A stretch of 64,000 nt of DNA, from contig JANQOF010000054.1 of assembly GCA_028279215.1 (NCBI GenBank), positions 124,001 to 188,000 of the forward strand, read 5' to 3'. The notes under the pieces are model-generated. The model was not told where the DNA came from and did no database searches. It worked only from the letters and a program-made list of their open reading frames with translations. Below are positions 51,986 to 61,345 of the stretch, piece after piece (position 1 is the first letter of the stretch; the number at the start of each line of letters is the position of its first letter). Both the position numbers and the translations under genes were made by a program. This stretch comes from Pirellulales bacterium (GTDB lineage Bacteria; Planctomycetota; Planctomycetia; Pirellulales; Lacipirellulaceae).

Positions 51986-54884
51986 TGTGGTGCCGCTGCG
52001 CGCCGAACTCGACCAACCGGCGCGACGACTTCTTCGCGATGCCGCCCACTACGGAATGGCAGAGAGCTTCGTTGTCGCGTCTGCTCGTGTCTTCTTGCTC
52101 GAAGGCCACCATCTATCGGCGTCTGACGCGCAGCGGATTGCCAACGAGTTGTTGGCCGATCGCGTCGTGGAACGCGCCGTCGTAGCACAAGTGGGCGAAG
52201 GGGTTCTTAGCGCTCCGCCAGAGTGGATCGATGCCTCGCACTTGGCGCATGTGTTGCCGAAGCCTGGTGTGATGGATCCCGTCGCGCTCAGCACGCAAAC
52301 GGCGATCGTCGACTTGGGGATCGAGCCGCCGCTGGTGCGAACGTGCCACAAGTACTGGTTTGGTGGAATCGAGTCCGAAACGGTCGCCGACCTGGGCAAC
52401 CGATTCTTGGCAAACGACGCGATCGAGCAACTCGTTGTTGGCCCGCTTGTGGTGGATCACTTGGACGTGGGGCGGCCCTATACGTTTGATCTCAAGACGG
52501 TTGATCTCGACGCGCTGGACGACGATGGACTGGTACAACTGAGCCGTGAGGGCCAACTCTATCTGCAACTCGCCGAGATGCAGACGATTCAACGGTACTT
52601 TCGCGAGTTGGGAAGAAAACCGACCGACGTCGAACTCGAAACGTTGGCCCAAACCTGGAGCGAACACTGCAGCCACAAGACTCTGGCGGGGCGAATCCAC
52701 TACCAAGGGCCAGATGGCGAGCGGCAGTTCGACAACATGCTTAAGGAGACGATCTTTGCCGCCACCCAGCAATTGCGGCAGAAGTGGGGTCCGGGCGATT
52801 GGTGCGTGAGCGTATTCTCCGACAATGCTGGCGTGGTCACCTTCAACGACGCAAACCATGTGGCCTTTAAGGTCGAGACACACAATCACCCCTCGGCCCT
52901 TGAACCCTACGGCGGCGCGAATACTGGGCTGGGCGGCGTGATTCGCGATATCTTGGGCACAGGTTTGGGCGCCGAACCGGTCTGCAGCACTGACGTATTC
53001 TGCTTTGCCCCGCCCGATATGCCTGCCGATTCGCTTCCACCCGGCGTGCTTCAGCCGCGACGTGTAATGCAAGGCGTGGTCGAAGGCGTCCGCGACTACG
53101 GAAATCGCATGGGTATCCCCACGGTGAACGGCGCCGTCTACTTCGACGAGCGGTATCTTGGCAACCCGTTGGTGTATTGCGGCAACGTGGGTGTACTTCC
53201 TTGCGACAAAGCCTTCGGCGCGCCGCAGCCGGGTGACCATATCGTCGCCATTGGCGGCCGCACGGGGCGCGACGGAATCCACGGCGCTACCTTTTCTAGT
53301 GCGGAACTGACCAGCGAAAGCGAAGAACTATCGGGCGGAGCCGTACAGATCGGTAACGCCATCGAAGAGAAGATGGTGCAAGACGTGTTGCTTCAAGCTC
53401 GCGATCGCGGACTCTTCACCGCGGTAACCGACTGCGGGGCGGGCGGATTTAGTAGCGCCGTTGGCGAGATGGGCGAAGAAATTGGTGCGGAGGTTTGGCT
53501 CGAGCGAGCACCGCTCAAGTACGAAGGCCTGTCGTACACCGAGATTTGGATCTCCGAAGCGCAAGAGCGGATGGTGTTGTCGGTGCCCGATGCCAACTGG
53601 CCGGAGCTTCAAGCGATGTGCGATGCCGAAGGCGTCGAAGCGACGATCATCGGCACGTTCGCGCCAACCGGTAGGTTGGTGTTGAAGTACCACGGAGAAG
53701 TAGTAGGCGATCTGGCAATGGCTATGCTGCACGACGGTCGCCCGCCGGTCGTTCGCCAGGCCCAGTACGCGCCGCCTGAAGTCAAGCCGTTCGACGTTCC
53801 TGACCTAGCCGACTACACTCACGACTTGTTGAGCATTCTCGGTTCGCTGAACGTGGCCAGCAAACACTGGATCATTCGCCAATATGACCACGAGGTGAAA
53901 TCGGGTAGCGTGGTGAAACCGTTGGTCGGCAAGCTGAGCGATGGCCCGAGCGACGCAGCCGTTGTTCGCCCTGTGCTCACCAGCGAGCGTGCTCTCGTGG
54001 TCGCATGTGGCATGAACCCGCGCTACGGCGATTTCGACACCTATCACATGGCCGCCAGCGCCATCGACGAAGCGGTTCGCAACTGCGTGGCCGTTGGCGC
54101 CGATCCTACTAAGATCGCCATTCTCGACAACTTCTGTTGGGGCGATTGCGAAAAACCAGAGACACTCGGTTCGCTCGTTCGCGCAGCGATCGCTTGCCAC
54201 GACATGTCGGTGGCGCTCGAAACACCTTTCATCAGCGGCAAGGACAGCTTGAACAACGAGTTCAGTTATGTCGACGCCGACGGCGCACGGCAAACGATTG
54301 TGATTCCTCCGTCGTTGTTGATTAGCGCCATGGGACAGATGGACCGTGCCGATCAGGCCGTGACTATGGACTTGAAGCACCCGGGGAACCCGTTGTACCT
54401 GGTTGGCTCGACGAAGAATGAGCTCGGTGGTTCGCACTTTGCGATGGTCAACCAACTGTCGGGCGGCCGCGTGCCACAAGTCGATTCCGTCGTGGCGCGT
54501 CGCACGTTTGCCGCGATGCACACCGCGATTTCCTCCGGCACGGTGGCTGCCTGCCACGACCTCTGCGAGGGTGGGCTTGCCTGTGCGGCTGCCGAGATGG
54601 CGTTTGCCGGTGGGCTTGGCGCGGACCTCACCCTGAACGGAATCGAAGTCGACAGTGGCGGCGTCGTGGCCAAGTTGTTCAGCGAGTCGAACACGCGTTT
54701 CCTGGTGGAGGTTCGCGCGGAACGAGCCGATGATTTCGAGCAGTCACTCGCCGGTGTTGCCCGCGTGCCGATTGGTCAGGTGTCGGCCGGTGATCGGCTC
54801 GTCATCACAAGCGAATCGACGCGGGTGATCGACGCTGGCATCGACGAGTTGAGGCACGCCTGGCTGACTCCACTCGATTGGTAA
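51969..54884 (+). CDS. purL: Phosphoribosylformylglycinamidine synthase, PurL with PurS-like N-terminus
   Basis: A 971-residue purine enzyme converting FGAR to FGAM. Its first 185 residues look like PurS ([18 protein letters not shown]), so PurS seems fused, explaining the length over the usual 740 of PurL. The PurL body shows [13 protein letters not shown] near residue 232, [34 protein letters not shown] and [10 protein letters not shown] in the second half. The glutaminase PurQ is separate and lies 71 bp downstream. The ATG is 17 bases inside tyrA, with GAAGGGA ahead of it. Confidence 0.93.
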   Translation: MLWEIDVVPLRAELDQPARRLLRDAAHYGMAESFVVASARVFLLEGHHLSASDAQRIANELLADRVVERAVVAQVGEGVLSAPPEWIDASHLAHVLPKPGVMDPVALSTQTAIVDLGIEPPLVRTCHKYWFGGIESETVADLGNRFLANDAIEQLVVGPLVVDHLDVGRPYTFDLKTVDLDALDDDGLVQLSREGQLYLQLAEMQTIQRYFRELGRKPTDVELETLAQTWSEHCSHKTLAGRIHYQGPDGERQFDNMLKETIFAATQQLRQKWGPGDWCVSVFSDNAGVVTFNDANHVAFKVETHNHPSALEPYGGANTGLGGVIRDILGTGLGAEPVCSTDVFCFAPPDMPADSLPPGVLQPRRVMQGVVEGVRDYGNRMGIPTVNGAVYFDERYLGNPLVYCGNVGVLPCDKAFGAPQPGDHIVAIGGRTGRDGIHGATFSSAELTSESEELSGGAVQIGNAIEEKMVQDVLLQARDRGLFTAVTDCGAGGFSSAVGEMGEEIGAEVWLERAPLKYEGLSYTEIWISEAQERMVLSVPDANWPELQAMCDAEGVEATIIGTFAPTGRLVLKYHGEVVGDLAMAMLHDGRPPVVRQAQYAPPEVKPFDVPDLADYTHDLLSILGSLNVASKHWIIRQYDHEVKSGSVVKPLVGKLSDGPSDAAVVRPVLTSERALVVACGMNPRYGDFDTYHMAASAIDEAVRNCVAVGADPTKIAILDNFCWGDCEKPETLGSLVRAAIACHDMSVALETPFISGKDSLNNEFSYVDADGARQTIVIPPSLLISAMGQMDRADQAVTMDLKHPGNPLYLVGSTKNELGGSHFAMVNQLSGGRVPQVDSVVARRTFAAMHTAISSGTVAACHDLCEGGLACAAAEMAFAGGLGADLTLNGIEVDSGGVVAKLFSESNTRFLVEVRAERADDFEQSLAGVARVPIGQVSAGDRLVITSESTRVIDAGIDELRHAWLTPLDW

Positions 54885-54955
54885 ACAACGTCTCCCGATA
54901 TGCGCTTTCCCTAGTGTTTCGGTCATCTAACTAGCTTCCTTCGTCCCACATCGCC

Positions 54956-55753
54956 ATGTCTTCCCCCAGCGTATTGGTACTCCGTGCACCAGGCACCAAC
55001 TGCGACAAGGAAACGGCATTCGCCTTCGAGCAATCAGGCGGCGAGGCCCAACTAGTGCATGTGGACGAGTTACTAAGTAGCAGCGAACTGCTGGCCAACC
55101 ATCAAATCATGTGTCTACCGGGTGGATTCAGCTATGGCGACGATATTGCCTCGGGGCGCATCCTGGGCAACAAGCTTCGCAAGCAGCTTGCCGAAAAGCT
55201 TATGGAGTTTCGCGACGCCGGCAAACTGGTTCTCGGCGTTTGCAACGGCTTTCAGGTGCTGATGAAGACGGGCCTGCTGGACGTCGACGACGAGGAAGGG
55301 CCGCAAGCGACGTTGGCGTGGAACAACAGCGGCCGCTACGAGGCGCGGTGGGTCAAACTGCGTTCGCGGCCAGGCAACTGCGTTTTGCTGCAAGGCATCG
55401 ACAGTATCGAGCTGCCTGTTGCCCATGCTGAAGGCAAATTCTTGGTTCGCGACCAATCGGCGCTCAACCAATTGGCGGCATCAGGGCGGCTTGTGTTGCA
55501 GTACACTTCGGCGCACGCATCCCCGGCGCATTCGCCTACCCTCAAACCTGCGATTGAATACCCGGCCAATCCTAACGGCGCGTCGGCCGACATTGCCGGT
55601 ATCTGCGACGCGAGTGGCCGCGTGCTGGGCCTGATGCCCCACCCCGAGCGATTCATCTTCGCCCACCAGCATCCGACTTGGACGCGCCTTGGCACGACCG
55701 GTGTGGGCGATGGATTGAAGTTGTTCAGGAATGCCGTGGCGTACTTCCGCTAG
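54956..55753 (+). CDS. purQ: Phosphoribosylformylglycinamidine synthase, glutaminase subunit
   Basis: A 265-residue class I glutamine amidotransferase that feeds ammonia to PurL. The nucleophile Cys is in LGVCNGFQVL near residue 96. The catalytic His/Glu pair lies in MPHPERFIF near 226. The oxyanion region PGGFSYGDDI precedes. Its length is a little above that of Bacillus PurQ (227). It follows purL with a 71-bp gap and ends in the left terminal repeat of copy B of the convergent-end element, which supplies its TAG. Confidence 0.97.
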   Translation: MSSPSVLVLRAPGTNCDKETAFAFEQSGGEAQLVHVDELLSSSELLANHQIMCLPGGFSYGDDIASGRILGNKLRKQLAEKLMEFRDAGKLVLGVCNGFQVLMKTGLLDVDDEEGPQATLAWNNSGRYEARWVKLRSRPGNCVLLQGIDSIELPVAHAEGKFLVRDQSALNQLAASGRLVLQYTSAHASPAHSPTLKPAIEYPANPNGASADIAGICDASGRVLGLMPHPERFIFAHQHPTWTRLGTTGVGDGLKLFRNAVAYFR

Positions 55754-55912
55754 AACGTACTTCCGCTAGCTTTAGCGATGTTGACGCCAACGAGTCAAAT
55801 CTGGCAAGGGGTTGAAGCAGGCGAATCTGCATGATTCGTGGATGCAGGCCAACGTAGCCAGGTGCCGACATAGTAAGCCAGTACGCTACAGCTAGGCGAA
55901 GGGCGCTCTAGC
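55749..55912. repeat. Convergent-end TIR element, copy B
   Basis: A 164-bp copy matching 46839-47004. Left repeat 55749-55777 (GCTAGAACG...TTTAGCG) and right repeat 55884-55912 (CGCTACAGCTAGGCG...GCTCTAGC) are inverse. The core GCAGGCGAATCTGCATG is identical in both copies. It lies between the convergent purQ and the large secreted protein gene. Its left TAG (55751-55753) is the purQ stop codon; the right TAG lies 18 bp past the stop codon of the other gene. Confidence 0.75.
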
Positions 55913-55927
55913 TGTTCACGACAAGCT

Positions 55928-58615
55928 TCATTCGGTTCGGTCGGTCTCGGTCCGTGTGGCCGTGCGCCGCGGACGAATCACTTCGCGCACCATCACGGCG
56001 TCGATATCGGCCGATGCGGGACCGGTCAACGCCAGGTTCAACTGCAACTGCCCGCTATCGTCGGCGGTGCGCACCATGCGAAACTGTCGCCAGCCGGTTG
56101 TCGCGGGGATGCGTATGGCAAGTTGTTCGCCGCCCAGCGTATCGACAATCAACAATTCGCCGCGCTGGCTTCCGGTTTGCGTGGCAACGCGCGCCCATCC
56201 AGTGACTTCAAACACGCCGCCGGGAGTGACTGCCAGTCGTGGCGAGGTGATCCAAACCACAGGCTGCGGAGCGACATCGTGGGCCATCATTTCTCCAATT
56301 ACTGCTCGGGAGTTGAGTCGCAGGCATGCGTTGCCGTGATAGGGCTCTTGAGGCGAAAGCTCCACGGCTGTGCTCACCTTCGCATCGGCGTAAGTGGCGT
56401 GCAACCAACCGGCGCTTACCGCAGTGTTCAGATCCTCAAAGTCGCCGCCGGCAAGCAGGTTAGGGCCTCGTGGCAGCCCGCGAATCGATTGTTCGATCGC
56501 TTGATGCGTTGGCAGTAGCTTCGGAACAAACTGCGTGGCCACGCTGCCGAATCCAGCAGATTGTTCGCCACTTCGAATGCGAGCCAACTCGGCCGCCGCG
56601 TCATATCGCACTTGACTGGCCATGTGTGCTACGCGCGGATAATCGCGCGACGCCAAATACTGATCGACCTTCTGCACCTTCTGTTTGAGACCTTTCATGC
56701 GAGCCGTTTGTGCGCGATCGCTGAGATCGACAAGCTGGCTGCGAAGCGCTTCGAGTTGCGCGACTTCCGACGCGGCGAGTCCACGCGAGACTTGCGCCGC
56801 TTGCGCCGCACTGCGACCGATACGCTTTTGGGCAACAGCGAGCGCCCGCGAATCGTCGGTCAACAGCACGAACCCTCCGGCAGCGAATTGGCCAAGTTGA
56901 ACTCGGTAGCCGCCCGCAACGCGACCGCCCGATAGCGGAAGTAAACCGGCAGGGCTGTAGGAGTGAGCCTTTGCGGTCTCCGGCACGCCCGCAACGACCA
57001 GCGTCATTGCCGACGGTTGGGCGGTCAATGGTAACGCTTGCTGCGGGATGTAAGTCAGGTGCGATTGGCCCAATTGCCAGACCGTCGCGGCGGCCTCGGC
57101 GCCGGTGACTTCGGCGCTTGGCGTCCGCTTGCCGGAAACTAACCATGGCTCGATCAACGTCAGTTCACGGTTGAGTAACTGCAGTTCTTCGATCAACTGG
57201 CGGGTTTCAGGGTAGGTGCGGCCAAGTCGCTCCGGTGTGCGTACGACAAGTCCGCGAGCGCCCGCCGCCACGGTTTGCAACGCGGCATTGTGAATCTGAT
57301 TGGGGTGGTGCCAGCCAAGATGGCGTGCCCGCGGAGCAAGCAGTTGGGCTTGGGTGGTTGCTTGTTCGCTCCAGCCTAACGACAGTTGCGTCCAAGGGGA
57401 GCAGCCCATGATGCTGAGGGCTTGCTGTCGCAGCGGTGGTGTCGAGTCGTCGAGCGGTTGTTCGGCGGGGCGGACCAAGACATCGGCCAGACGGCCGAAG
57501 CGACGCGGCCGATCGGCGGCGCCCACCAGCACTGGCCTCCCAAGCGGGTCGGTACGCCGCACCTCGTCGACGGTCGAAGCGACTTGGTCCAACGCTGCAC
57601 CGTTGTGGTCGAGACCAAGCGACCAGGCAAGCACGGTTTGCCAAATGCTGTCGACCGGTATCCTAGCAAGCTGATCCACGTTCGGCGGTGGGCAAACGAC
57701 CCATAGCCGCGCAGCGCGGGCCGCGTGAAGTTGAGCCTCGGTGGCCGGTTTTTCAAGCCACACCGCGTTGAATCCCATCTCGGCGACGAAGTCGAACGGC
57801 TCGCCACGGTGCTGCAGAACTCGCGGTACAATCGGTACACCTGCCACGGCGATGGTGTTACCGTTTCGGCGGATTGCAACCGGCTCGAACGACTTGCGCT
57901 GCTGTGAGGAGCCCGTGCCAGGAGCCTGCAGCAACGGGCCTTCGACGGCGTCGCTCGACGTCGTGCCGTTGTTCGTCCCGTCCTTCGACAGTGTGGGCGA
58001 TACGCCGACTACCGTTAACTGATCGGTCTCCACCAGCGACTCGTTCGGATCACCCGGAACCACCAGCACCACGTGGCTCACATAGGCTTCGGCTACATCG
58101 ACTTGAACTTTGGGATCGATGCTGATGAGCCTGGCCCTACGGCGGGCAAGCAGGGGGACATTCGTCAGCCGCAGGTTTTGCCACTGTCCAGGTTCCGAGT
58201 AACGAAGCCCGTGGACCATCGTGGAGACTGGTTTGCCAGTCGCCGGGTCATTCGTTCGCGGAAACACGATCTCAGCCGCCAACTGCACGCCTGGGCGATT
58301 GGCGCGGAGGACCACTTCGATCGTCAATTCATCGAGGACAGGTAGATTGCCAACAGTTCGCTCTAACTGCGCCGCATAACCGGGCGGACAGAGCAACACC
58401 AGTCGCTCGGCCGAGGTGGGGCGATCTGCATGGGGTGCTTGAGTTCGCTGCTGTGCAAGCACACGCACCCCTGCGGCTGGTCGCACTCGCCACGTGGGCG
58501 ACGGGCCATCGAACTGTTCGTCCAGCACGACATCGGCAGAAGTAGGCGCAGCCACTGCAACGATCAGAGCAACGGCCACCGCGGTGAGTCGACAAGTACG
58601 GCTTGCCCAGGACAT
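55928..58615 (-). CDS. Large secreted protein of unknown function
   Basis: An 895-residue exported protein. A signal peptide (MSWASRTCRLTAVAVALIVAVAAPTSA) precedes a beta-sandwich region (residues about 30-200). Residues 250-500 contain TIM-barrel-like strands (MGFNAVWLEKPAT, GARGLVVRTPERLG) like a glycoside-hydrolase-type barrel. A helical block follows (RSQLVDLSDRAQTARMKGLK, about 630-690). A C-terminal jelly-roll carbohydrate-binding-like domain (NLLAGGDFEDLNTAVSAGW onward) ends it. No catalytic residues can be assigned, so enzymatic activity is open. The ATG at 58615 is chosen for the signal peptide; one at 58651 is possible. Confidence 0.8.
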   Translation of the reverse strand: MSWASRTCRLTAVAVALIVAVAAPTSADVVLDEQFDGPSPTWRVRPAAGVRVLAQQRTQAPHADRPTSAERLVLLCPPGYAAQLERTVGNLPVLDELTIEVVLRANRPGVQLAAEIVFPRTNDPATGKPVSTMVHGLRYSEPGQWQNLRLTNVPLLARRRARLISIDPKVQVDVAEAYVSHVVLVVPGDPNESLVETDQLTVVGVSPTLSKDGTNNGTTSSDAVEGPLLQAPGTGSSQQRKSFEPVAIRRNGNTIAVAGVPIVPRVLQHRGEPFDFVAEMGFNAVWLEKPATEAQLHAARAARLWVVCPPPNVDQLARIPVDSIWQTVLAWSLGLDHNGAALDQVASTVDEVRRTDPLGRPVLVGAADRPRRFGRLADVLVRPAEQPLDDSTPPLRQQALSIMGCSPWTQLSLGWSEQATTQAQLLAPRARHLGWHHPNQIHNAALQTVAAGARGLVVRTPERLGRTYPETRQLIEELQLLNRELTLIEPWLVSGKRTPSAEVTGAEAAATVWQLGQSHLTYIPQQALPLTAQPSAMTLVVAGVPETAKAHSYSPAGLLPLSGGRVAGGYRVQLGQFAAGGFVLLTDDSRALAVAQKRIGRSAAQAAQVSRGLAASEVAQLEALRSQLVDLSDRAQTARMKGLKQKVQKVDQYLASRDYPRVAHMASQVRYDAAAELARIRSGEQSAGFGSVATQFVPKLLPTHQAIEQSIRGLPRGPNLLAGGDFEDLNTAVSAGWLHATYADAKVSTAVELSPQEPYHGNACLRLNSRAVIGEMMAHDVAPQPVVWITSPRLAVTPGGVFEVTGWARVATQTGSQRGELLIVDTLGGEQLAIRIPATTGWRQFRMVRTADDSGQLQLNLALTGPASADIDAVMVREVIRPRRTATRTETDRTE

Positions 58616-58818
58616 GAGTGGAGGAGTGTTGCTGGAAAGGACCACGGTCATTCGAGGCGAAGTGTCGACCAGCCTGATGCCAAAAGTCTACACGCCCCGC
58701 TGGCCGCCACTTGGCGACGTAAGTCGAGTTTCTAGCAAGGTTTTCGCCGCTCCCCCAGGCCATTTTGATGCTCAAACGCCACATGTGGCCGTGGAGGTGC
58801 TTTCACCGCGCCAACCCG

Positions 58819-58848
58819 TTGATCGATCGTAAGTTGTTTGCTTATAAT
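58819..58848 (+). promoter_or_regulatory. Candidate sigma-70 promoter
   Basis: TTGATC (58819-58824), an 18-bp spacer and TATAAT (58843-58848), 90 bp ahead of the small helical protein gene. The -10 box is perfect. Confidence 0.5.
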
Positions 58849-58938
58849 CGGTTGCGGGCGGTTCGAGCGGCCGTGGTGCGAAAAGGTGGCGCGCAGCGTG
58901 CATTAGTAGCAAGCATCCCCCAACCCCGGAGTTTGTCG

Positions 58939-59220
58939 ATGCCCGATTTGCACACCAATTCGTCCCCTGCCAGCGAAGAAGTTCCCGCCGACGTTCGTCA
59001 ACTTGCTGAGTTCATTCACGCATTGCCAGAGAACCACTCCGAGCAAATCCTGCCGGTGTTAGATCGAGTGCTGGAAAGCACCAAACGGCGCAGGCGGATT
59101 CTTACCTTGGTGCAAGACGCACTGGGCCAGCTTCGGCTCGACATGAAGTACCTGATGTTCGACCTCGAAGCGACGCGCCGCGAGCGGGATGAATACAAGG
59201 CCAAGTTGGAGAGCGAGTAG
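58939..59220 (+). CDS. Small helical protein of unknown function
   Basis: A 93-residue, largely alpha-helical protein: VRQLAEFIHALPENHSEQIL, a basic KRRRRILTLVQD stretch and a charged coiled-coil end (DLEATRRERDEYKAKLES). No signal peptide or membrane helix. The ATG at 58939 is the first that gives a sensible protein; the longer frame from 58765 is upstream leader. It precedes the kinase gene by about 206 bp. The function is not known. Confidence 0.65.
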   Translation: MPDLHTNSSPASEEVPADVRQLAEFIHALPENHSEQILPVLDRVLESTKRRRRILTLVQDALGQLRLDMKYLMFDLEATRRERDEYKAKLESE

Positions 59221-59426
59221 CGTCGCGCCACGGCAATAACCAATATCTTGTCTGGTGCCGGCGAATAAAAACTGTGCCGCCATGCGACCCCTAAGTTAGG
59301 GCCACTTGCCGGTCGAACGCTCACGTCACCTGGTGGCGGAAATCGAGAGAAAACCACGGGACAGTGCCCACAGGTCCTGCGTTGCCATCGCGACGCTCCT
59401 GCGGCAATGGATGAAGTTATCGCGTT

Positions 59427-60878
59427 ATGGCCACCGTCAATTCCGCGGATCAACTGGCACAACGCGCGATGGAGGCTGGGGTCCTCGATCATCGCGTGTT
59501 GCAGGCAGTGCGGGGGGAACTAGGAACCCGCACGGTGGATCTGCACACGCTTCAGCAAGAGCTTCTGCGTCGCAACCTGCTCACGCAATATCAGCTCGAA
59601 CGCCTGACGAAGGGTTTGAAGACTGGCTTCTTCTACGGCGACTATAAGGTGCTCTACTGTGTGGGAGCGGGAACGTTCGCGCGCGTATTTCGTGCAGTGA
59701 ACGTCAAGAACAATCAAATCTACGCGGTGAAAGTGCTGCGAAACCGCTGGCTGGCGGAAGCGGATTCGTTTCGACGCGAAGGCGAACTTGGGGCATCGCT
59801 CAAGCACCCGAATATCGTTCCAATCCACGAAGTCGTATCGAAGCGCGACACACACTTCTTCGTGATGGACTTCATCGAAGGGCGTAACCTTCGCGAATTC
59901 ACGCGAGTGCGCCGCGTTTTCGAGCCACTCGAGGCCGCCAACATCCTCGAGGGAATGATCGCCGGTTTGAACTACGCATTTCAGCAGGGCGTGACGCACC
60001 GTGATCTGAAAATGTCCAACGTCCTCGTATCAAGCGAAGGTGTAGCCAAATTGCTCGATTTCGGGCTCGCAGCGCTCGAAAGCGAAGCGGCAGGTGAAGC
60101 GGGTGTGAAGCGTACGGTTGAATACGCAGCACTCGAGCGAGCCACCGGAGTGCGAAAAGACGATACACGGAGCGACATCTTCTTTGCCGGTTGTATTTTC
60201 TATCACATGCTGGGTGGGCGTTCGCCTATTCCCGAAGGTCGGGATCGTGGCAAGCAAATGAGCAAGGCGACCTTCCAGAGCATACCGCCAATTCTGTCGG
60301 TGAACGCCGGTATTCCGCCGACGTTCGCCAAGGTGATCAACAAAGCGATTGAATTCGATCCCGCCAAACGGTACCAGACGCCTGCCGAGATGCTCACCGA
60401 TCTGAAGATCGCTGCCAAACGGCTTGCCGAGCGCGGTGCCGACAAGCCAGCGAAAGCCGAACTGTCGAGCGACGAGGGCCTGGACGAAAACGGCGAACCG
60501 CGTCGGCTAATGGTGGTCGAGGCCAACGTGAAAATGCAGGATTTGCTAAGAGGCCTGTTTAAGCAGAACGGATATCGTGTGCTAGTCGCTAGCGATCCCA
60601 ATCGTGCAATCGATCGATTCTACAACGACGTCAGCGCCGCGGAAGTCGTCCTGTTCAGCAGTGGGCACATTGGTCAACCGGCGCTTGAGGCGTTCAACCG
60701 CTTTGGCCAGGAACCCGGTACGCGCGAAATTCCGGCCATTCTGCTGTTAGACGAGCAGCATGGTAAGTGGGCAAGCGCCGCCGATATAGGCGAGCATCGA
60801 GTCGCCATCACCATGCCGGTCAAACAAAAGCAGTTGCGCCAAGTGGTACAGCAAGTTCTTAGCCGCCAGGCGGTCTAG
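59427..60878 (+). CDS. Ser/Thr protein kinase with pseudo-receiver domain
   Basis: A 483-residue protein. After an N-terminal planctomycete-typical region (LLTQYQLERLTKG) a complete kinase domain spans residues about 70-345: VGAGTFARVF, the Lys in YAVKVL, HRDLKMSNVL, DFGLA and a truncated activation region. The C-terminal 120 residues resemble a receiver domain (LMVVEANVKMQDLLRG... MPVKQKQL), but the position of the phosphorylation Asp is occupied by FSSG (EVVLFSSGHIG). The receiver Lys is kept. It is likely a signal sensor that binds partners without phosphorylation. No membrane segment. Confidence 0.9.
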   Translation: MATVNSADQLAQRAMEAGVLDHRVLQAVRGELGTRTVDLHTLQQELLRRNLLTQYQLERLTKGLKTGFFYGDYKVLYCVGAGTFARVFRAVNVKNNQIYAVKVLRNRWLAEADSFRREGELGASLKHPNIVPIHEVVSKRDTHFFVMDFIEGRNLREFTRVRRVFEPLEAANILEGMIAGLNYAFQQGVTHRDLKMSNVLVSSEGVAKLLDFGLAALESEAAGEAGVKRTVEYAALERATGVRKDDTRSDIFFAGCIFYHMLGGRSPIPEGRDRGKQMSKATFQSIPPILSVNAGIPPTFAKVINKAIEFDPAKRYQTPAEMLTDLKIAAKRLAERGADKPAKAELSSDEGLDENGEPRRLMVVEANVKMQDLLRGLFKQNGYRVLVASDPNRAIDRFYNDVSAAEVVLFSSGHIGQPALEAFNRFGQEPGTREIPAILLLDEQHGKWASAADIGEHRVAITMPVKQKQLRQVVQQVLSRQAV

Positions 60879-60936
60879 CTGTCTGCCGCATCGTCGCGTT
60901 TGTACCTAATGCTGACGATGGCGAAGGGCGCTCTAA
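60875..60936. repeat. Shrunken derivative of the convergent-end TIR element
   Basis: GGCGAAGGGCGCTCTAA at 60920-60936 equals the right end of copies A and B over 16 of 17 bases. At 60875-60882 CTAGCTGT equals part of the left terminal repeat. The roughly 62-bp stretch lies between the convergent kinase gene and the 90-residue gene, and the TAGs of both genes lie in the two pieces. The left match is short and could be chance. Confidence 0.55.
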
Positions 60937-61205
60937 CCTCGCTCTTCCACCCATTGCTTGGCAGCGCCGATGGCTTGCGCCGGCGACGAGAAGTCGCGAA
61001 GGTATCCGACGCGTAAGTTCTGTTTGTTGAAAATCCTTACGTGGTATCTCAGTCGCTTGATAGGGGCCGAGGATTCCATCGAAAGTAACTCAAAGCGGAA
61101 TTCGCCGTGTTGATGCTTTGTGCCTTGTTGCATGCCTAGCCGACGAAGGTGCCGAAACTTGCCCGAATCGTGCTGTTGAGGGCCAGATGTGTAAAACAGT
61201 GCCAT
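60933..61205 (-). CDS. Hypothetical protein, 90 residues
   Basis: A small basic protein with a GAGGCTGAATC ribosome site before its ATG. It contains a His/Arg/Gln-rich start and a beta-rich middle (FRFELLSMES, LRYHVRIFNKQNLRVGYLRDF), possibly a small nucleic-acid- or protein-binding fold. No family recognised. Its TAG stop lies in the right end of the TIR element derivative. Confidence 0.6.
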   Translation of the reverse strand: MALFYTSGPQQHDSGKFRHLRRLGMQQGTKHQHGEFRFELLSMESSAPIKRLRYHVRIFNKQNLRVGYLRDFSSPAQAIGAAKQWVEERG

Positions 61206-61345
61206 GATTCAGCCTCGCGGCGGAGTTTGGGGGAGACTTTCATTATGATCGGCACATCACGCTGTCGGCATTGAATTGCGACGGCGCGTGTAACTTGCTA
61301 GCAATTGCAACCTGGACGTATCGTCTGTGTGGATTGTTGCGTGCT

